Source: Lysobacter gummosus (GTDB taxonomy: Bacteria > Pseudomonadota > Gammaproteobacteria > Xanthomonadales > Xanthomonadaceae). From it: DNA of 64,000 bases. Both the position numbers and the translations under genes were made by a program. The stretch lies in NCBI RefSeq assembly GCF_001442805.1, contig NZ_CP011131.1, positions 3,782,001-3,846,000 of the forward strand, read 5' to 3'. Below are positions 26,131 to 34,522 of this stretch, in pieces (within the stretch, counting starts at the first letter, position 1; every line of letters starts with the position of its first letter). The notes below the pieces were generated by a model that was given only the letters and a program-made list of their open reading frames with translations, ran no database searches and was not told the DNA's origin.

Positions 26131-27089
26131 TCGACCTCCGCGCGCACGCGCGCCACGCCCAGGGCGAGGTGATCGAGCGCGCGTTGCGAGGCCGGGTCGA
26201 TCGGCATGAAACGCGTGGTCTTGAAGAAACGCAGCAACGCCTCGCCGGCATCGGGATCGCCGGCGGCGTCGATCAGCACCTCGCGCAGGCGCGCGGCGAC
26301 TTTCGGGTCCAGGTCGTGGCGCACCACTTCCATCGCGCGCGGATATTCTTCGCTGCGGCCGATCTCGACCAGATCGCGGCGGAACGCATCGGGCACCCGG
26401 CGCGGGTTGTTCCAGTCCAGGTTGCTCATCACCCCGGCATCGACCAAGCGCTTGTGCACCCAGGTGGAGATGTTGAGTTCCGAACGCGCGAACAGGTAGC
26501 CGACCGCGCCCTGGTTGATGCGGTCGGTCGGCGACAGCAGGATTTCCAGGCTCAGCCCGCGTTCGAGCAAGGTCGCCGCCGGCACGAAGTAGGCGCTGGT
26601 CGAGGACGGGCGCTGGAAGGCGACGTTATGCCCGCTCAGATCGTCCAGTGAGCGCAGGCCGCTGTCGCGGCGGGCGAAGAACACGCTGTGGTAGTGGCTG
26701 ACGCCGTCGCGCTCGGTCAGCAGCATCGGCCGGGCATCGGCGCGCTGATGCAGCAGCATCGCGGTGCCGGCGGTCTCGCTGACCCAATCGACCCGGCCCC
26801 GGCGCAGATAGCTGCCCATCTGCTGTACGTCCTTGGCCATCAGGATCCGGCCTTCGCGGATGCCGACATCGGCCATGCGCGGGACGACATAGTCCAGCAG
26901 CGGCTTGAGCTGCTCGTAATGGGCCTTGGGATCGTCGCTGATCCGGCCCAGCACCAGCACGTGGGCGTCGCGGCCTTCTTCGGCACGGCCACGCGCATCG
27001 ACCGTCGCCGGCGACGCGTCCGCCGGGCCCCCGGCCCCGAGCAGGGCGAGCCCGAACAACCAACCGAAACACCGAGCGCTAGCGATCAA
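26127..27089 (-). CDS. PhnD-like periplasmic substrate-binding protein, probable sensor partner
   Basis: A 320-residue exported protein of the phosphate/phosphite/phosphonate binding family (PhnD-like), with features VLVLGRISDDPKAHYEQLKPLLDYV, GRVDWVSETAGTAM, YHSVFFARRDSGLRSLDDLSGHNVAF and RVPDAFRRDLVEI. The N-terminus has a short hydrophobic signal (CFGWLFGLALLGAGG). The start appears to be TTG at 27089, with AGGTG seven bases upstream and no ATG nearby. No ABC permease or ATPase is adjacent; the next gene is a GGDEF-EAL protein overlapping by four bases. A role as ligand-binding input to cyclic-di-GMP signalling is therefore more likely than transport. Confidence 0.88.
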   Translation of the reverse strand: MIASARCFGWLFGLALLGAGGPADASPATVDARGRAEEGRDAHVLVLGRISDDPKAHYEQLKPLLDYVVPRMADVGIREGRILMAKDVQQMGSYLRRGRVDWVSETAGTAMLLHQRADARPMLLTERDGVSHYHSVFFARRDSGLRSLDDLSGHNVAFQRPSSTSAYFVPAATLLERGLSLEILLSPTDRINQGAVGYLFARSELNISTWVHKRLVDAGVMSNLDWNNPRRVPDAFRRDLVEIGRSEEYPRAMEVVRHDLDPKVAARLREVLIDAAGDPDAGEALLRFFKTTRFMPIDPASQRALDHLALGVARVRAEVE

Positions 27090-27212
27090 CCGTCGTCACC
27101 TGGTCGGATTGCCAGGGCAGCGTAATCGAAACCGCGGCCTTGCAGATACTTTCCACTCATCCCCCTCGCCGGCCGCGCTGGCGGCGGCCGGCGTATTCCA
27201 ACGCACACGCGC

Positions 27213-28076
27213 TCAGCGGCGCTGCCCGGCCAGCATCGCCATGCGCTCCACATCGGCCAGCACGCCGCGCAGCAGGCGCACCTCGCGCTCGTCCAGGTCG
27301 GCGCGCAGGAACAGCCGGCGCAGCTTGCGCATGGCCGATTCGGGCGCGCGGCCCTTGTGGAAGTCGATCGCGTCCAGGGCCTCGCCGAGTTGGCTGAAGA
27401 AGCCCTCCAGTTGCGCGTGCGAGGCTGGCGGGTCGAGGCGCTCGAAGGCGCCGCCGGCGGCGGTCGCGGCCAGCGCGGCCATGCGCAGCTCGTAGCTGAG
27501 CACCTGCACCGCCGCGCCGAGGTTCAGCGAGCTGTAGTCGGGATTGGCCGGGATGTGCACGGCGGCGTGGCATAACTGCAATTCTTCGTTGTCCAGGCCG
27601 GTGCGCTCGCGCCCGAACACCAGCGCGACCTCGCTGCCGCCGCGGGCGCGGGCGTCCACCCGCGCCGCCGCCTCGCGCGGCACCAGTTCCTCCAGCGCGA
27701 TCCGCCGGCTGCGCGCGGTGCAGCCCAGGACCCAGTGGCAGTCGGCCACCGCCGCGGCCAGATCGGGCAGGACGACGGCCGCTTCCAGGACGTCGTCGGC
27801 GCCGGCGGCCATGGCGTAGGCGTCGCGGTCCAGCGGCTTTTCCGGAGCGACCAGGACCAGGCGCGACAGGCCCATGGTCTTCATCGCCCGCGCCGCCGAG
27901 CCGATGTTGCCCGGGTGCTGGGTGCCGACCAGGACGATACGGGTATGGGCGGCGGCCGGATCGACCGGTCCGGCCGGGGTGGGCGTGGGGGCGGCGGCGG
28001 GCGCGGCTACCTCAAGTGAGTTGGCATTTTCGGGCGCCTGGGCGCCGGCGAGTTCGTCGCGGGGATCGTGGTTCAT
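27213..28076 (-). CDS. trmJ: tRNA (cytidine/uridine-32-2'-O)-methyltransferase TrmJ
   Basis: A SPOUT-class RNA methyltransferase of about 287 residues that methylates the 2'-hydroxyl of position 32 in the tRNA anticodon loop. Motifs: HPGNIGSAARAMKTMGLSRL near residue 55, LVFGRERTGLDNEEL, and IPANPDYSSLNLGAAVQVLSYEL forming the knot that binds S-adenosylmethionine. A helical C-terminal extension follows. An extra 40-residue alanine/proline-rich N-terminal segment precedes the core. The ATG at 28076 is given; a TTG two codons upstream (28082) is better spaced from GGGGAG and could be used. It is divergent from suhB, a common arrangement. Confidence 0.93.
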   Translation of the reverse strand: MNHDPRDELAGAQAPENANSLEVAAPAAAPTPTPAGPVDPAAAHTRIVLVGTQHPGNIGSAARAMKTMGLSRLVLVAPEKPLDRDAYAMAAGADDVLEAAVVLPDLAAAVADCHWVLGCTARSRRIALEELVPREAAARVDARARGGSEVALVFGRERTGLDNEELQLCHAAVHIPANPDYSSLNLGAAVQVLSYELRMAALAATAAGGAFERLDPPASHAQLEGFFSQLGEALDAIDFHKGRAPESAMRKLRRLFLRADLDEREVRLLRGVLADVERMAMLAGQRR

Positions 28077-28172
28077 GCGCAAATGGTAAACTCCCCGCCC
28101 CGGCCACAGGCGCCGGCCCGCTCTTTACCCCCGTCAGTCCTTCTCCACCTCATCCGTTCGAGGCCGTAAGCC

Positions 28173-28991
28173 ATGCAGAAACCCGCCGTCACCCTCATGG
28201 TCAAAGCCGCCCGAGCCGCCGGCAACGTCCTGCTGCGCCACATGTACCGCGTGGACGCACTCAACATCGTCGAGAAGGACCGCATGGACTACGCCAGCGA
28301 AGTCGATCGCCTGGCCGAAGCCGAAATCATCAAGGAATTCCGCCGCTCCACGCCCGACTACGCCATCCTCGGCGAAGAAAGCGGCCCGCTCGGCCAGGCC
28401 CGCTTCACCTGGGTGATCGACCCGCTCGACGGCACCAGCAACTACCTGCACGGCATCCCGCACTTCTGCGTGTCCATCGCCCTGTGCGAAAACGGCGAAC
28501 CGACCCACGGCGTGATCTTCGATCCCCTGCGCAACGACCTGTTCACCACCAGTCGCGGCAGCGGCACCCAGCTCAACGAAAAGCGCGTGCGCATCGCCGA
28601 GCGCAAGGACCTGACCGGCGCCATGCTCATCACCGGCTTCCCGCCGCGCGAACGCGCCCGCGCCAGCGCCCACCTCAAGTGCCTGGACAACCTGCTGGTG
28701 GACGCCGAAGACGTCCGCCGCACCGGCTCGGCCGCGCTCGACCTGGCCTACGTCGCCTGCGGACGCGCCGACGCCTACTTCGAAGCCGGGCTCAAGCCTT
28801 GGGACGTGGCGGCGGGCGTGCTGATGGTGCGCGAGGCCGGCGGCAAGGTCACCGACTTCAAGGGCCGCTCGACCGGACCGATGGACAACCGCGGGCTGCC
28901 GCCGCGGCAGATCGTCGCGGGGAATTTGAAGATTGCCGATGCGTTGCAGAATCGGATTGTTAATACGGGGTATGCGGCTGCGTTCGATTGA
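28173..28991 (+). CDS. suhB: Inositol-1-monophosphatase SuhB
   Basis: A 272-residue cytoplasmic magnesium-dependent phosphatase of the inositol monophosphatase superfamily. SuhB also joins transcription antitermination complexes on rRNA operons. Metal-site motifs are present: [26 protein letters not shown], and the C-terminal [17 protein letters not shown]. Length is usual. The start [17 protein letters not shown] matches the family. A strong terminator follows at 29028. Confidence 0.95.
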   Translation: MQKPAVTLMVKAARAAGNVLLRHMYRVDALNIVEKDRMDYASEVDRLAEAEIIKEFRRSTPDYAILGEESGPLGQARFTWVIDPLDGTSNYLHGIPHFCVSIALCENGEPTHGVIFDPLRNDLFTTSRGSGTQLNEKRVRIAERKDLTGAMLITGFPPRERARASAHLKCLDNLLVDAEDVRRTGSAALDLAYVACGRADAYFEAGLKPWDVAAGVLMVREAGGKVTDFKGRSTGPMDNRGLPPRQIVAGNLKIADALQNRIVNTGYAAAFD

Positions 28992-29027
28992 TGCACGAGT
29001 AATTGCATCAAAGATGTGCGAATAGAA

Positions 29028-29055
29028 GACGCCGCGATTATCGCGGCGTTTTTTT
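29028..29055 (+). terminator. Rho-independent terminator after suhB
   Basis: Hairpin ACGCCGCGA-tta-TCGCGGCGT followed by seven T residues, about 37 bases after the suhB stop. Confidence 0.92.
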
Positions 29056-29143
29056 GCTTTGTAGTTCTCGCAATTACCTGTTGACAGCGGGTTTTCTAAC
29101 TATCAATCTCGGCGTCGGAGCCTAGAAACTCCCGAACAACGGT

Positions 29144-29173
29144 ACCCACCTACGTCAATCGGTGGGCTTTTTT
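29144..29173 (+). terminator. Small hairpin with T tract
   Basis: CCCACC, a ten-base loop, then GGTGGGC and a run of T. It could be an intrinsic terminator or the first element of the structured RNA region that follows at 29217. What transcript it would end is unclear, as no gene was seen between it and suhB. Confidence 0.6.
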
Positions 29174-29216
29174 GCCCGCACCTTTACGGTACGGACGAAA
29201 ACCGGCGTGAGTCTGC

Positions 29217-29320
29217 GTCGGGAGGGCGGCTAATAAAACACCCGCAAGGGGAATACGCCCGCCGTTTGTTCGCGGTTTCTGGCCTCCCGACATCCCGCCA
29301 GCGCATTCGCGCTGTGCGGG
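29217..29320 (+). ncRNA. Structured RNA resembling phage C4 antisense RNA
   Basis: A closed RNA fold is visible. The outer 9-bp stem pairs GTCGGGAGG (29217-29225) with CCTCCCGAC (29283-29291). Inside are GGCGG pairing with CCGCC and a CCC-GCAA-GGG tetraloop hairpin. The unpaired TTTGTTCGCGGTTTCT segment and the AATAAAACACCC segment look like my memory of C4 antisense RNA, which controls antirepressor genes in P1-like and other phages. Immediately downstream is a second strong hairpin (29294-29320), CCCGC CAGCGC attc GCGCTG t GCGGG. The small gene at 29351 follows with its own ribosome site. The fold is seen directly; the C4 identity is from memory. Confidence 0.55.
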
Positions 29321-29350
29321 CCCTTAGTCCATGGATAAGGAATGCCGCTC

Positions 29351-29593
29351 ATGCCACGAAAAACCCCGCCCACCCCGCACACGCGGACGGTGGTCGTCCC
29401 CATCGACACCTTCTTGGCCTTGCAAGCCTTTTACGATGAACTGATCGGCATCGCCGGCACCATCGACCCGGTCACCTCAGCCGCGCCCGCCTTCGCCCAA
29501 CGCGATCAATCCCGCCGCAGCGCGCTCGCGCAAGTGTTTTGGCTCTGGGCCGAGCAGATGGATCGCAACCTCAAGACCATGCGCACGGCCTGA
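29351..29593 (+). CDS. Small uncharacterised protein downstream of the structured RNA
   Basis: An 80-residue protein starting MPRKTPPTPHTRTVVVP. AAGGA nine bases before this ATG favours it over the ATG at 29342, which would leave no spacing. After a proline/threonine-rich leader comes VPIDTFLALQAFYDELIGIAG and a helical end with SALAQVFWLWAEQMDRNLK. No known domain was recognised; phage- or plasmid-type origin is possible given the adjacent C4-like RNA, but there is no other phage gene nearby. Confidence 0.65.
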   Translation: MPRKTPPTPHTRTVVVPIDTFLALQAFYDELIGIAGTIDPVTSAAPAFAQRDQSRRSALAQVFWLWAEQMDRNLKTMRTA

Positions 29594-30206
29594 TCCCCGT
29601 TCCACCCGACCGCCGCCGCCTCGCGCTCCGGTACCAGCCCCGTACACCGCAAACGCGACGCCCCGCGTCCCAAGCCGGCCCCACTGGGGGCAGCCCCCGG
29701 CTCTCCTGGACCGATGCGCGAGCCATCCGACTGCGAAGCCGCATCGAATCGCTCCGACACCCGCGCTCCGCGCAACAAGCTTGAGCCTCGACGGGCCAGA
29801 CACAAGGCTTGAACCTGCGAGTGAGAGCCGCAGAATCCCGACCGCGAACCACAGGCGCCCCGAGCACGGCATTCGCCGCCTTGCGCGCGGCACTTTGAGC
29901 CTTGGTTTCGCAAAGCAAAAAGCTTTGCGAGCGATATCAACGCGCCGACCGCAAAGCGTTTCGACTTGCGGTCGGGATCGCGAGCTTCGCGCTTGCCCCG
30001 TTGCGCTTCGCGCTCGCAAACCTTCGAGCTTTGCACGCGAGCTCAGGGTTGCGCGTGAGGCATTTCGACTTGCGATTGGATGTTTGCCGCTTGCGCACGA
30101 GGCTCCGGGCCGCTCAATCAGCCTTCGATCCTAGAACCGCCTTACCAGCGTCCAACCAGGACATTCGAAAACCCGCGCTCCCCAGATCGAACGCCGCATC
30201 ACGGAT
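29594..30206. other. Gene-poor region left of the toxin island
   Basis: 613 bases without a convincing gene. The open frames on both strands encode arginine- and serine-rich peptides. The segment 29900-30060 contains imperfect repeats of the GCTTCGCGCTTGC / GAGCTTTGC type, suggesting decayed repetitive sequence. No promoter or hairpin could be assigned. Confidence 0.5.
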
Positions 30207-30494
30207 TCAAGCGCGAGCGGTGACGATCCAAGTCGCGCCTCCGACCTCCAAGCCTTCATCGCCGGCAATGTTCAACAACGCCGCACGAATCGCTACGCGC
30301 GCTCGCGCGTTGATCCCCTCGCTCTGCGCCTCCAGCAAACGCGCGACCGGCCCGACCCGGAACACCTGCTCCATCACGTCTTCGGCCATCGCTTCGCGGA
30401 TGGCACCACGGCCGAGATAAAACGGGGTGGAGAACGGTTGCAGTTCGGCCGCGCCGAAACCGGCTGCGGCCAGCACGTCGCGGAGGCGGTTCAA
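30207..30494 (-). pseudogene. 3' fragment of a SAM-dependent methyltransferase paralogue
   Basis: The 95-residue frame matches only the C-terminal third of the intact methyltransferase at 50646-51503. Aligned pieces include FYLGRGAIREAMAEDVMEQVFRVGP against FYCGRGDTREAVAEDALEQVFRVGP, and the endings GGATWIVTARA and GGATWVVTARSP. The SAM-binding half is absent, so it cannot be an active enzyme. The match is clear but far from identical, so this is an old paralogue, not a fresh copy. It ends where the less GC-rich island DNA begins and overlaps the stop of the next gene (30491) by four bases, marking the left border of the Rhs island. Confidence 0.85.
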
Positions 30495-30826
30495 TCAGCC
30501 GTTCGTAAGAAAGTATTCTTTGTCACATGCTCAATTCCATCACCGGAGAGATATAGCGCACCTGTTACGCCGAGTGGCAACTCCGCAATCAATTTCCTCA
30601 TCGAATCAATTGCGGTAACGGTTAACACTATATCGCGTTGGTTTACTGGCTCTGCCATAGGACGCTCATTAAGCACGTCATCCAATGTACGAGGCACTTC
30701 GTAACACTGGATAAATTTATCCCCCACACGAACAGATCTGCCCTCAGTTGGATATCCGACGAATACGACCCGTCCTGTTTTGTCCTTCAAAACATCCCCA
30801 ACAAGAAAAACTACTTCAACAGCCAT
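30491..30826 (-). CDS. Orphan immunity-type protein (module D)
   Basis: A 111-residue cytoplasmic protein of unrecognised family. It has a good ribosome site (GGAGG seven bases before the ATG). It starts MAVEVVFLVGDVLKDKTGRVVFVGYP and includes RSVRVGDKFIQCYEVPRTLDD. It sits right after a 37-codon toxin-like remnant (30830-30943), repeating the toxin-end/immunity order of the other modules. A role as immunity protein for a lost toxin is inferred from that position and from composition. Its last codons lie at the junction with the methyltransferase fragment. Confidence 0.65.
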   Translation of the reverse strand: MAVEVVFLVGDVLKDKTGRVVFVGYPTEGRSVRVGDKFIQCYEVPRTLDDVLNERPMAEPVNQRDIVLTVTAIDSMRKLIAELPLGVTGALYLSGDGIEHVTKNTFLRTAD

Positions 30827-30829
30827 AAT

Positions 30830-30943
30830 TCATCCTCCATCCTTAACTCGACGTAAGAACTCTGCGATCTGCTCTGGTGTCATTTTAGGAACTTCACTTA
30901 GCAGTTTTAAGGAGAAGCGCGATGGAGAAACGAGGACACCCAT
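30830..30943 (-). pseudogene. Toxin C-terminal remnant (module D)
   Basis: A 37-codon frame, MGVLVSPSRFSLKLL then SEVPKMTPEQIAEFLRR, ending just before the module D immunity-type gene. An in-frame TGA lies three codons upstream of its ATG, so it has no link to a longer protein. The helical, TPEQ-containing end looks like the tail of a polymorphic toxin domain. Interpretation as a toxin scrap rests on position before an immunity-like gene and is tentative. Confidence 0.4.
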
Positions 30944-31056
30944 CACCCCTCAATAGCCTGGCCACAAGATCAGATTTTTCTGGCTGTGCCCCGTTCGAAA
31001 AATTAGAGATGCTGACTCCATGACACAGGCCCGCTCTTTGCTAATCCGCTGAGGCC

Positions 31057-31323
31057 ATGCTGCGGCCCATTGCCGGGTCGCTGGTGGCATGCCTACCGGT
31101 ACGACTGGGCGAGTACCTGGCGTTGCTGGAGTGGACCGGAAAGCAGATCCGCCCAGGCAAACCAGACTCCATTCCCCTGGATGCACCGAGCGTGCTGGCG
31201 AGGCTCGATGCGCAGCCTGATCGCTGGACGACACGGGTGAGGTCGATTGGTTCGGGCTACTGGCGCGCGGTCGGTGAGGTTCAGGACTTGATCGATATCG
31301 CGCAGCAGCTTGGTCAGCGCTGA
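31057..31323 (+). pseudogene. Transposase C-terminal remnant
   Basis: An 88-residue frame (LPVRLGEYLALLEWTGKQIR, ARLDAQPDRWTTRVRSIGSGYWRAVGEV) resembling the C-terminal region of IS200/REP-associated-type transposases common in Xanthomonadaceae. The catalytic N-terminal half is missing and a stop codon lies a few codons upstream of the ATG. It marks past mobile-element activity inside the toxin island. Identification is from memory of the EYLxLxxWTGxQ pattern. Confidence 0.55.
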
Positions 31324-31572
31324 CTCAAGGGTGTCGGCGTTGCGGCAAAGCTCTCCTGAAGTATCCGGCCGTTACTTTGACCGAAGGCATCAGAGCTGCC
31401 TCATGGGCGCACAAAACCTCTGCCTCTAAGAACCGGCCCGGCGAGCACCGGGCTGCAGATACTTGTTGTTTGCGAGCTTTATGGAAGTCCGGCTGGTGTT
31501 ATCAGGCTGGGGGATGGGTGTCCTTAAGTTCTCTGGCATCGATATCCAAATAGACGAGCGGCTTGTTTGCAG

Positions 31573-31818
31573 CTACGAAATAGGCTTGGCCTCAATTGGC
31601 GGCACCTTCCTCGGAAGGCTATCGATAACTTTGCAACCGGCGGTCTTCATTCGTTCGCATAGCCGAACGTTCAATTGCTCGTCATCCATATGAAAGAGTT
31701 TGCTCGTCAGCTCGTTGAAAATACAAAACCCACCCTGCAGGTCTGGCGCAACTAACAAGACCCACCCTCCTTGGGAGCCGTCCCAGAGGTAAGAATATTT
31801 ATCAATATCGGGGATCAC
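31573..31818 (-). CDS. Immunity-type protein for the displaced JAMM-like tip (module C)
   Basis: An 81-residue acidic cytoplasmic protein. The start is GTG at 31818, overlapping the toxin stop as GTGA (31815-31818), with GGAGG eight bases upstream. A longer TTG start at 31833 is possible but poorly spaced. It begins VIPDIDKYSYLWDGSQGGWVLLVAPDL; a VRLCERMKTAGCKVIDSLP helix/strand follows. No family was recognised. Overlap with the toxin gene is the main evidence for an immunity role. Confidence 0.7.
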   Translation of the reverse strand: MIPDIDKYSYLWDGSQGGWVLLVAPDLQGGFCIFNELTSKLFHMDDEQLNVRLCERMKTAGCKVIDSLPRKVPPIEAKPIS

Positions 31819-34013
31819 TGATTCTTCCTCCAAAAATAGAACGGCTGAGCTTCTTGCGGAACAACTTGCGTCCTCAACTGTGGAGAACCCGACTCCTGCA
31901 ACAATCGAAGTACATTACGATCTGGACCGCTAGCCCTCAAGGGGACCAGGCTTCCATTCAAGTATTCTGGGTGTGTGTGATTGATCCAACGAACATTTGG
32001 GCCAATGGGAATGTTTACTCCGCCCTCCGCTCCCTGGATCAAATAGTAGCTTCCGCCGCCACCATTGCGGCCCGGACCAGTCAAGTATATCTGCGCAAAC
32101 TCCGTGCCAGCCTCTCTTTGCAACCCAGCCATCTGAGTAGGCGTCAGGCGTCCAGCAATTTCGGTGGCTTCGACTCCGCCAATCGAGACCCTTGCGCCGG
32201 GCGCTGCCGCTGATGCGACTCGTTGGGTGTTCGCAACAGACTCCGCCACACGCGCAGCATCAACCACATCTTCCAGCGCATTCACCGCCCGCGCAAGCTG
32301 AACTCCCTCATCCAAGGGAATCGGTAGTCCGAACAGGACGCCGACCGAAGCACCCGACTGCATGTATTCGCCCCGGCCCCAGGCGCCGTGGCTAGCATCC
32401 CAGAATCCCTCAGCGCCCTGCCTTGCCGCGCCCGCATAAACCAGGGACGCTGCATATTGTTGCTCGCCGACCTGCCCACCTGACTGGAGATAAGCCGCAC
32501 CTCCCAGGAGGTTCCCCGCCAGACCGCCGATGTTGCGAACAACTCGGGCACTGGCGGCAAAATCTTCACCCCCCATCGCGCCAAAGCTCGATACATAAGC
32601 CATGGTTCCCGCGAGCGTCTTTCCGGCACCGAACACGAACTCGCCCATCTCGAAGAGGGACTTGGCCGCGCCGCCCAGATAGCCAATCGGTGCCGCTACC
32701 GGTCCCAAGTGATAGTTGGACTGCGCCGTCTTCATGTCGCGCCATGCGGCGGCCGAGCCAGTTCCCATCCAAGTGACAGGGCTCGGGGCCCGGTACTCGG
32801 AAATTCCTCCAAGACGTAACGCAGAACCCTCAATAGCCGCGTTGGCTAAAACGCCCCACCCCTGACCGTCTCTGACCAGTCGATCGACGTCTCGATTGCT
32901 GGCCATCCCAACAGGATCGCCATACGCCGCGACCCTGCCGCGGCCGCCAGGATTCACATAGCCGTTTTCGGCATAAGCCCTAACCATCGGATAAGACCGC
33001 GTATCGGGTGGTTCAAGGCCCGCTTCATGCGCTCGCCTGACGACCTCATCGACATAGCGCTCCTCCGAAGGGCTGTTGATGTGATCGCTCAACCCAACGG
33101 CCGCTTCCACAAGCGACGCGCTCGCCGGCGACGCCATCGAACGCACTGAACGGCCCACCGCCAAGCCCGAAGTCATGACAGCCCCGCCGATGTCCATCGC
33201 TATGTCATCGACAACAACATCACGGGTTTCAAGCGGAATCGCCTGCCGTTCCACACTCCCCACGCTGGCGTTTTTCTCGGCTGTTTTGGCTGCCGCGGCG
33301 TCGGTGATTGCATAACCCATCGTGCTAGCCAATGCATCCAATCCAACATTCAGAAGAACCTGACTTGACAAATTGCCGCGCATCGCCGCGCTGATGCTTC
33401 CGGAGGCCGCGGTCGCACCAAACACCGTTACGTTCCTGATGGTGTCGGCGCTCCAGCTCCGAGCGGCGCCGAAGTCAGCGATCTTATCGCCGGCGTAGCT
33501 ACCCGCACCGGCGCTCACCGCGGAGATCGCCACGCTCTTCCAGTCGAACCCCTCCTGCACTCCGAGCGCATTCCCGAGACCCTGCGTGGCCACGTTGCCG
33601 ACCGCCGCCCTGACGGCGGCCTGCCCCCAGGCACTGGTGATGCCCACCTCGCTCAAGCCCTGACTGACCGCAGGCGAAGCCAGGCCGGCGGTTATCGCGC
33701 CACCGGCTGCAGCCAGCGCTACGCCCTTCCAATCGAACCCGCTCTGTTCGCCGCCTACGATCAAAACCCCCTGGCTGGCTACCGAACCTGCCGCAGCGCC
33801 AATCATTGCGCCGAACACCTTGCTACCGAGTGCCGGGCCGGCGTAGTAAGTCACGACCGCGGCCACGACTACGACTACGGCTACGGCTACGGCTACGGCT
33901 ACGACCAAGGCGAGGATGCGGACAAATCCGCCACATCCCTTCTTGGCCGCCGGCGGCGGTTCCGGCACCGTCGGGCTGGTAGCGCCTAGGCCATCGATCT
34001 CACTTGCAGTCAA
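31815..34013 (-). CDS. Displaced Rhs C-terminal tip with JAMM-like toxin end (module C)
   Basis: Up to 732 residues homologous to the C-terminal part of the giant Rhs protein but with no Rhs core. It opens with SPTVPEPPPAAKKGCGGFV as the main gene does, then a hydrophobic segment and repeated GGEQSGFDWKGVALAAAGGA / GVQEGFDWKSVAISAVSAG units. The terminal 130 residues differ and carry HTHP (residues 679-682) followed by SGPD, giving the HxHP...SxxD pattern of JAMM/MPN metalloproteases, so a deubiquitinase-type toxin is possible. The only usable start is a TTG with no ribosome site. The gene therefore looks like an orphan tip that needs recombination into the main Rhs gene to be expressed. Homology begins abruptly at about 33981. 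Confidence 0.75.
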   Translation of the reverse strand: MTASEIDGLGATSPTVPEPPPAAKKGCGGFVRILALVVAVAVAVAVVVVVAAVVTYYAGPALGSKVFGAMIGAAAGSVASQGVLIVGGEQSGFDWKGVALAAAGGAITAGLASPAVSQGLSEVGITSAWGQAAVRAAVGNVATQGLGNALGVQEGFDWKSVAISAVSAGAGSYAGDKIADFGAARSWSADTIRNVTVFGATAASGSISAAMRGNLSSQVLLNVGLDALASTMGYAITDAAAAKTAEKNASVGSVERQAIPLETRDVVVDDIAMDIGGAVMTSGLAVGRSVRSMASPASASLVEAAVGLSDHINSPSEERYVDEVVRRAHEAGLEPPDTRSYPMVRAYAENGYVNPGGRGRVAAYGDPVGMASNRDVDRLVRDGQGWGVLANAAIEGSALRLGGISEYRAPSPVTWMGTGSAAAWRDMKTAQSNYHLGPVAAPIGYLGGAAKSLFEMGEFVFGAGKTLAGTMAYVSSFGAMGGEDFAASARVVRNIGGLAGNLLGGAAYLQSGGQVGEQQYAASLVYAGAARQGAEGFWDASHGAWGRGEYMQSGASVGVLFGLPIPLDEGVQLARAVNALEDVVDAARVAESVANTQRVASAAAPGARVSIGGVEATEIAGRLTPTQMAGLQREAGTEFAQIYLTGPGRNGGGGSYYLIQGAEGGVNIPIGPNVRWINHTHPEYLNGSLVPLRASGPDRNVLRLLQESGSPQLRTQVVPQEAQPFYFWRKNQ
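33865..33900 (-). repeat. Hexanucleotide repeat in the displaced tip
   Basis: Six imperfect copies of ACG(A/G)CT in a row (two ACGACT, then four ACGGCT). They encode the alternating Ala-Val run (AVAVAVAV) of the hydrophobic segment at about residues 37-50. The six-base unit keeps the frame when copies are gained or lost. The main Rhs gene lacks this tract at the same place. Confidence 0.85.
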
Positions 34014-34211
34014 AACACGATCGAGATTTGCAACAGTTACGAGGTCAGAATCGGTCCAAAGCCATAGATGGTTCGTCCGCCATCGAACGAATAGCCCGCG
34101 TGCCCAGTTACTACATGGGGATGTGGCGCTTCTGCTGCCAGCAGGTCAGCTGTAGAGCAGGCACCTCGGAGCCCGAAAATGCTGACTGCAGGCTCCGCGT
34201 TGCTTGCAACA

Positions 34212-34517
34212 TCAACTCATCCGGCGCACCAAATCTTCTTCTATTTGCTCCAGTTGGCGTTGATCAGAAACGCCATCCTCCCTCAAGAAGTAGTTCCCTA
34301 TCTGACTATCGTGATAAACGCTGACGGGCACACCATCAACGCGCAACACCCATCTTCTTGAGTAGACATCGTCACGGAACTCCGAAACTTCAGCGCTCCA
34401 ATGCCTCTGAAGATATTGAACAAAAGAGTCAAATCCATCCCATGCCGAATCGAACTCGAGATGATATTCGGTCTCGCCATTTTTGTTCTTGCATTTAGTT
34501 ACGAGAGGGGCATTCAT
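34212..34517 (-). CDS. Immunity-type protein (module B)
   Basis: A 101-residue acidic protein starting MNAPLVTKCKNKNGETEYH. GGAG eight bases upstream sets this start, and the ATG lies five bases after the stop of the toxin-end fragment. Tryptophan- and aspartate-rich strands (HLEFDSAWDGFDSFVQYL, RRWVLRVDGVPVSVYHD) and an acidic C-terminal helix are typical of small immunity proteins. The family was not recognised. Confidence 0.7.
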   Translation of the reverse strand: MNAPLVTKCKNKNGETEYHLEFDSAWDGFDSFVQYLQRHWSAEVSEFRDDVYSRRWVLRVDGVPVSVYHDSQIGNYFLREDGVSDQRQLEQIEEDLVRRMS

Positions 34518-34522
34518 TTCAG

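Noticed and set aside
28995..29340. tRNA gene
   Set aside because: The hairpins at 29144-29320 do not form a cloverleaf and no T-loop GTTCRA with CCA end fits; the fold is a different structured RNA.
30950..31234. 94-codon minus-strand frame MSSSDQAAHRASP
   Set aside because: It is opposite the transposase remnant and has no ribosome site or recognisable domain.
34014..34155. Extension of the displaced Rhs tip upstream of 34013
   Set aside because: The frame is open back to a TGA near 34153 (reading NWARGLFVRW and on), but it has no start codon with a ribosome site and no similarity to the main Rhs gene, so it was not added to the gene.
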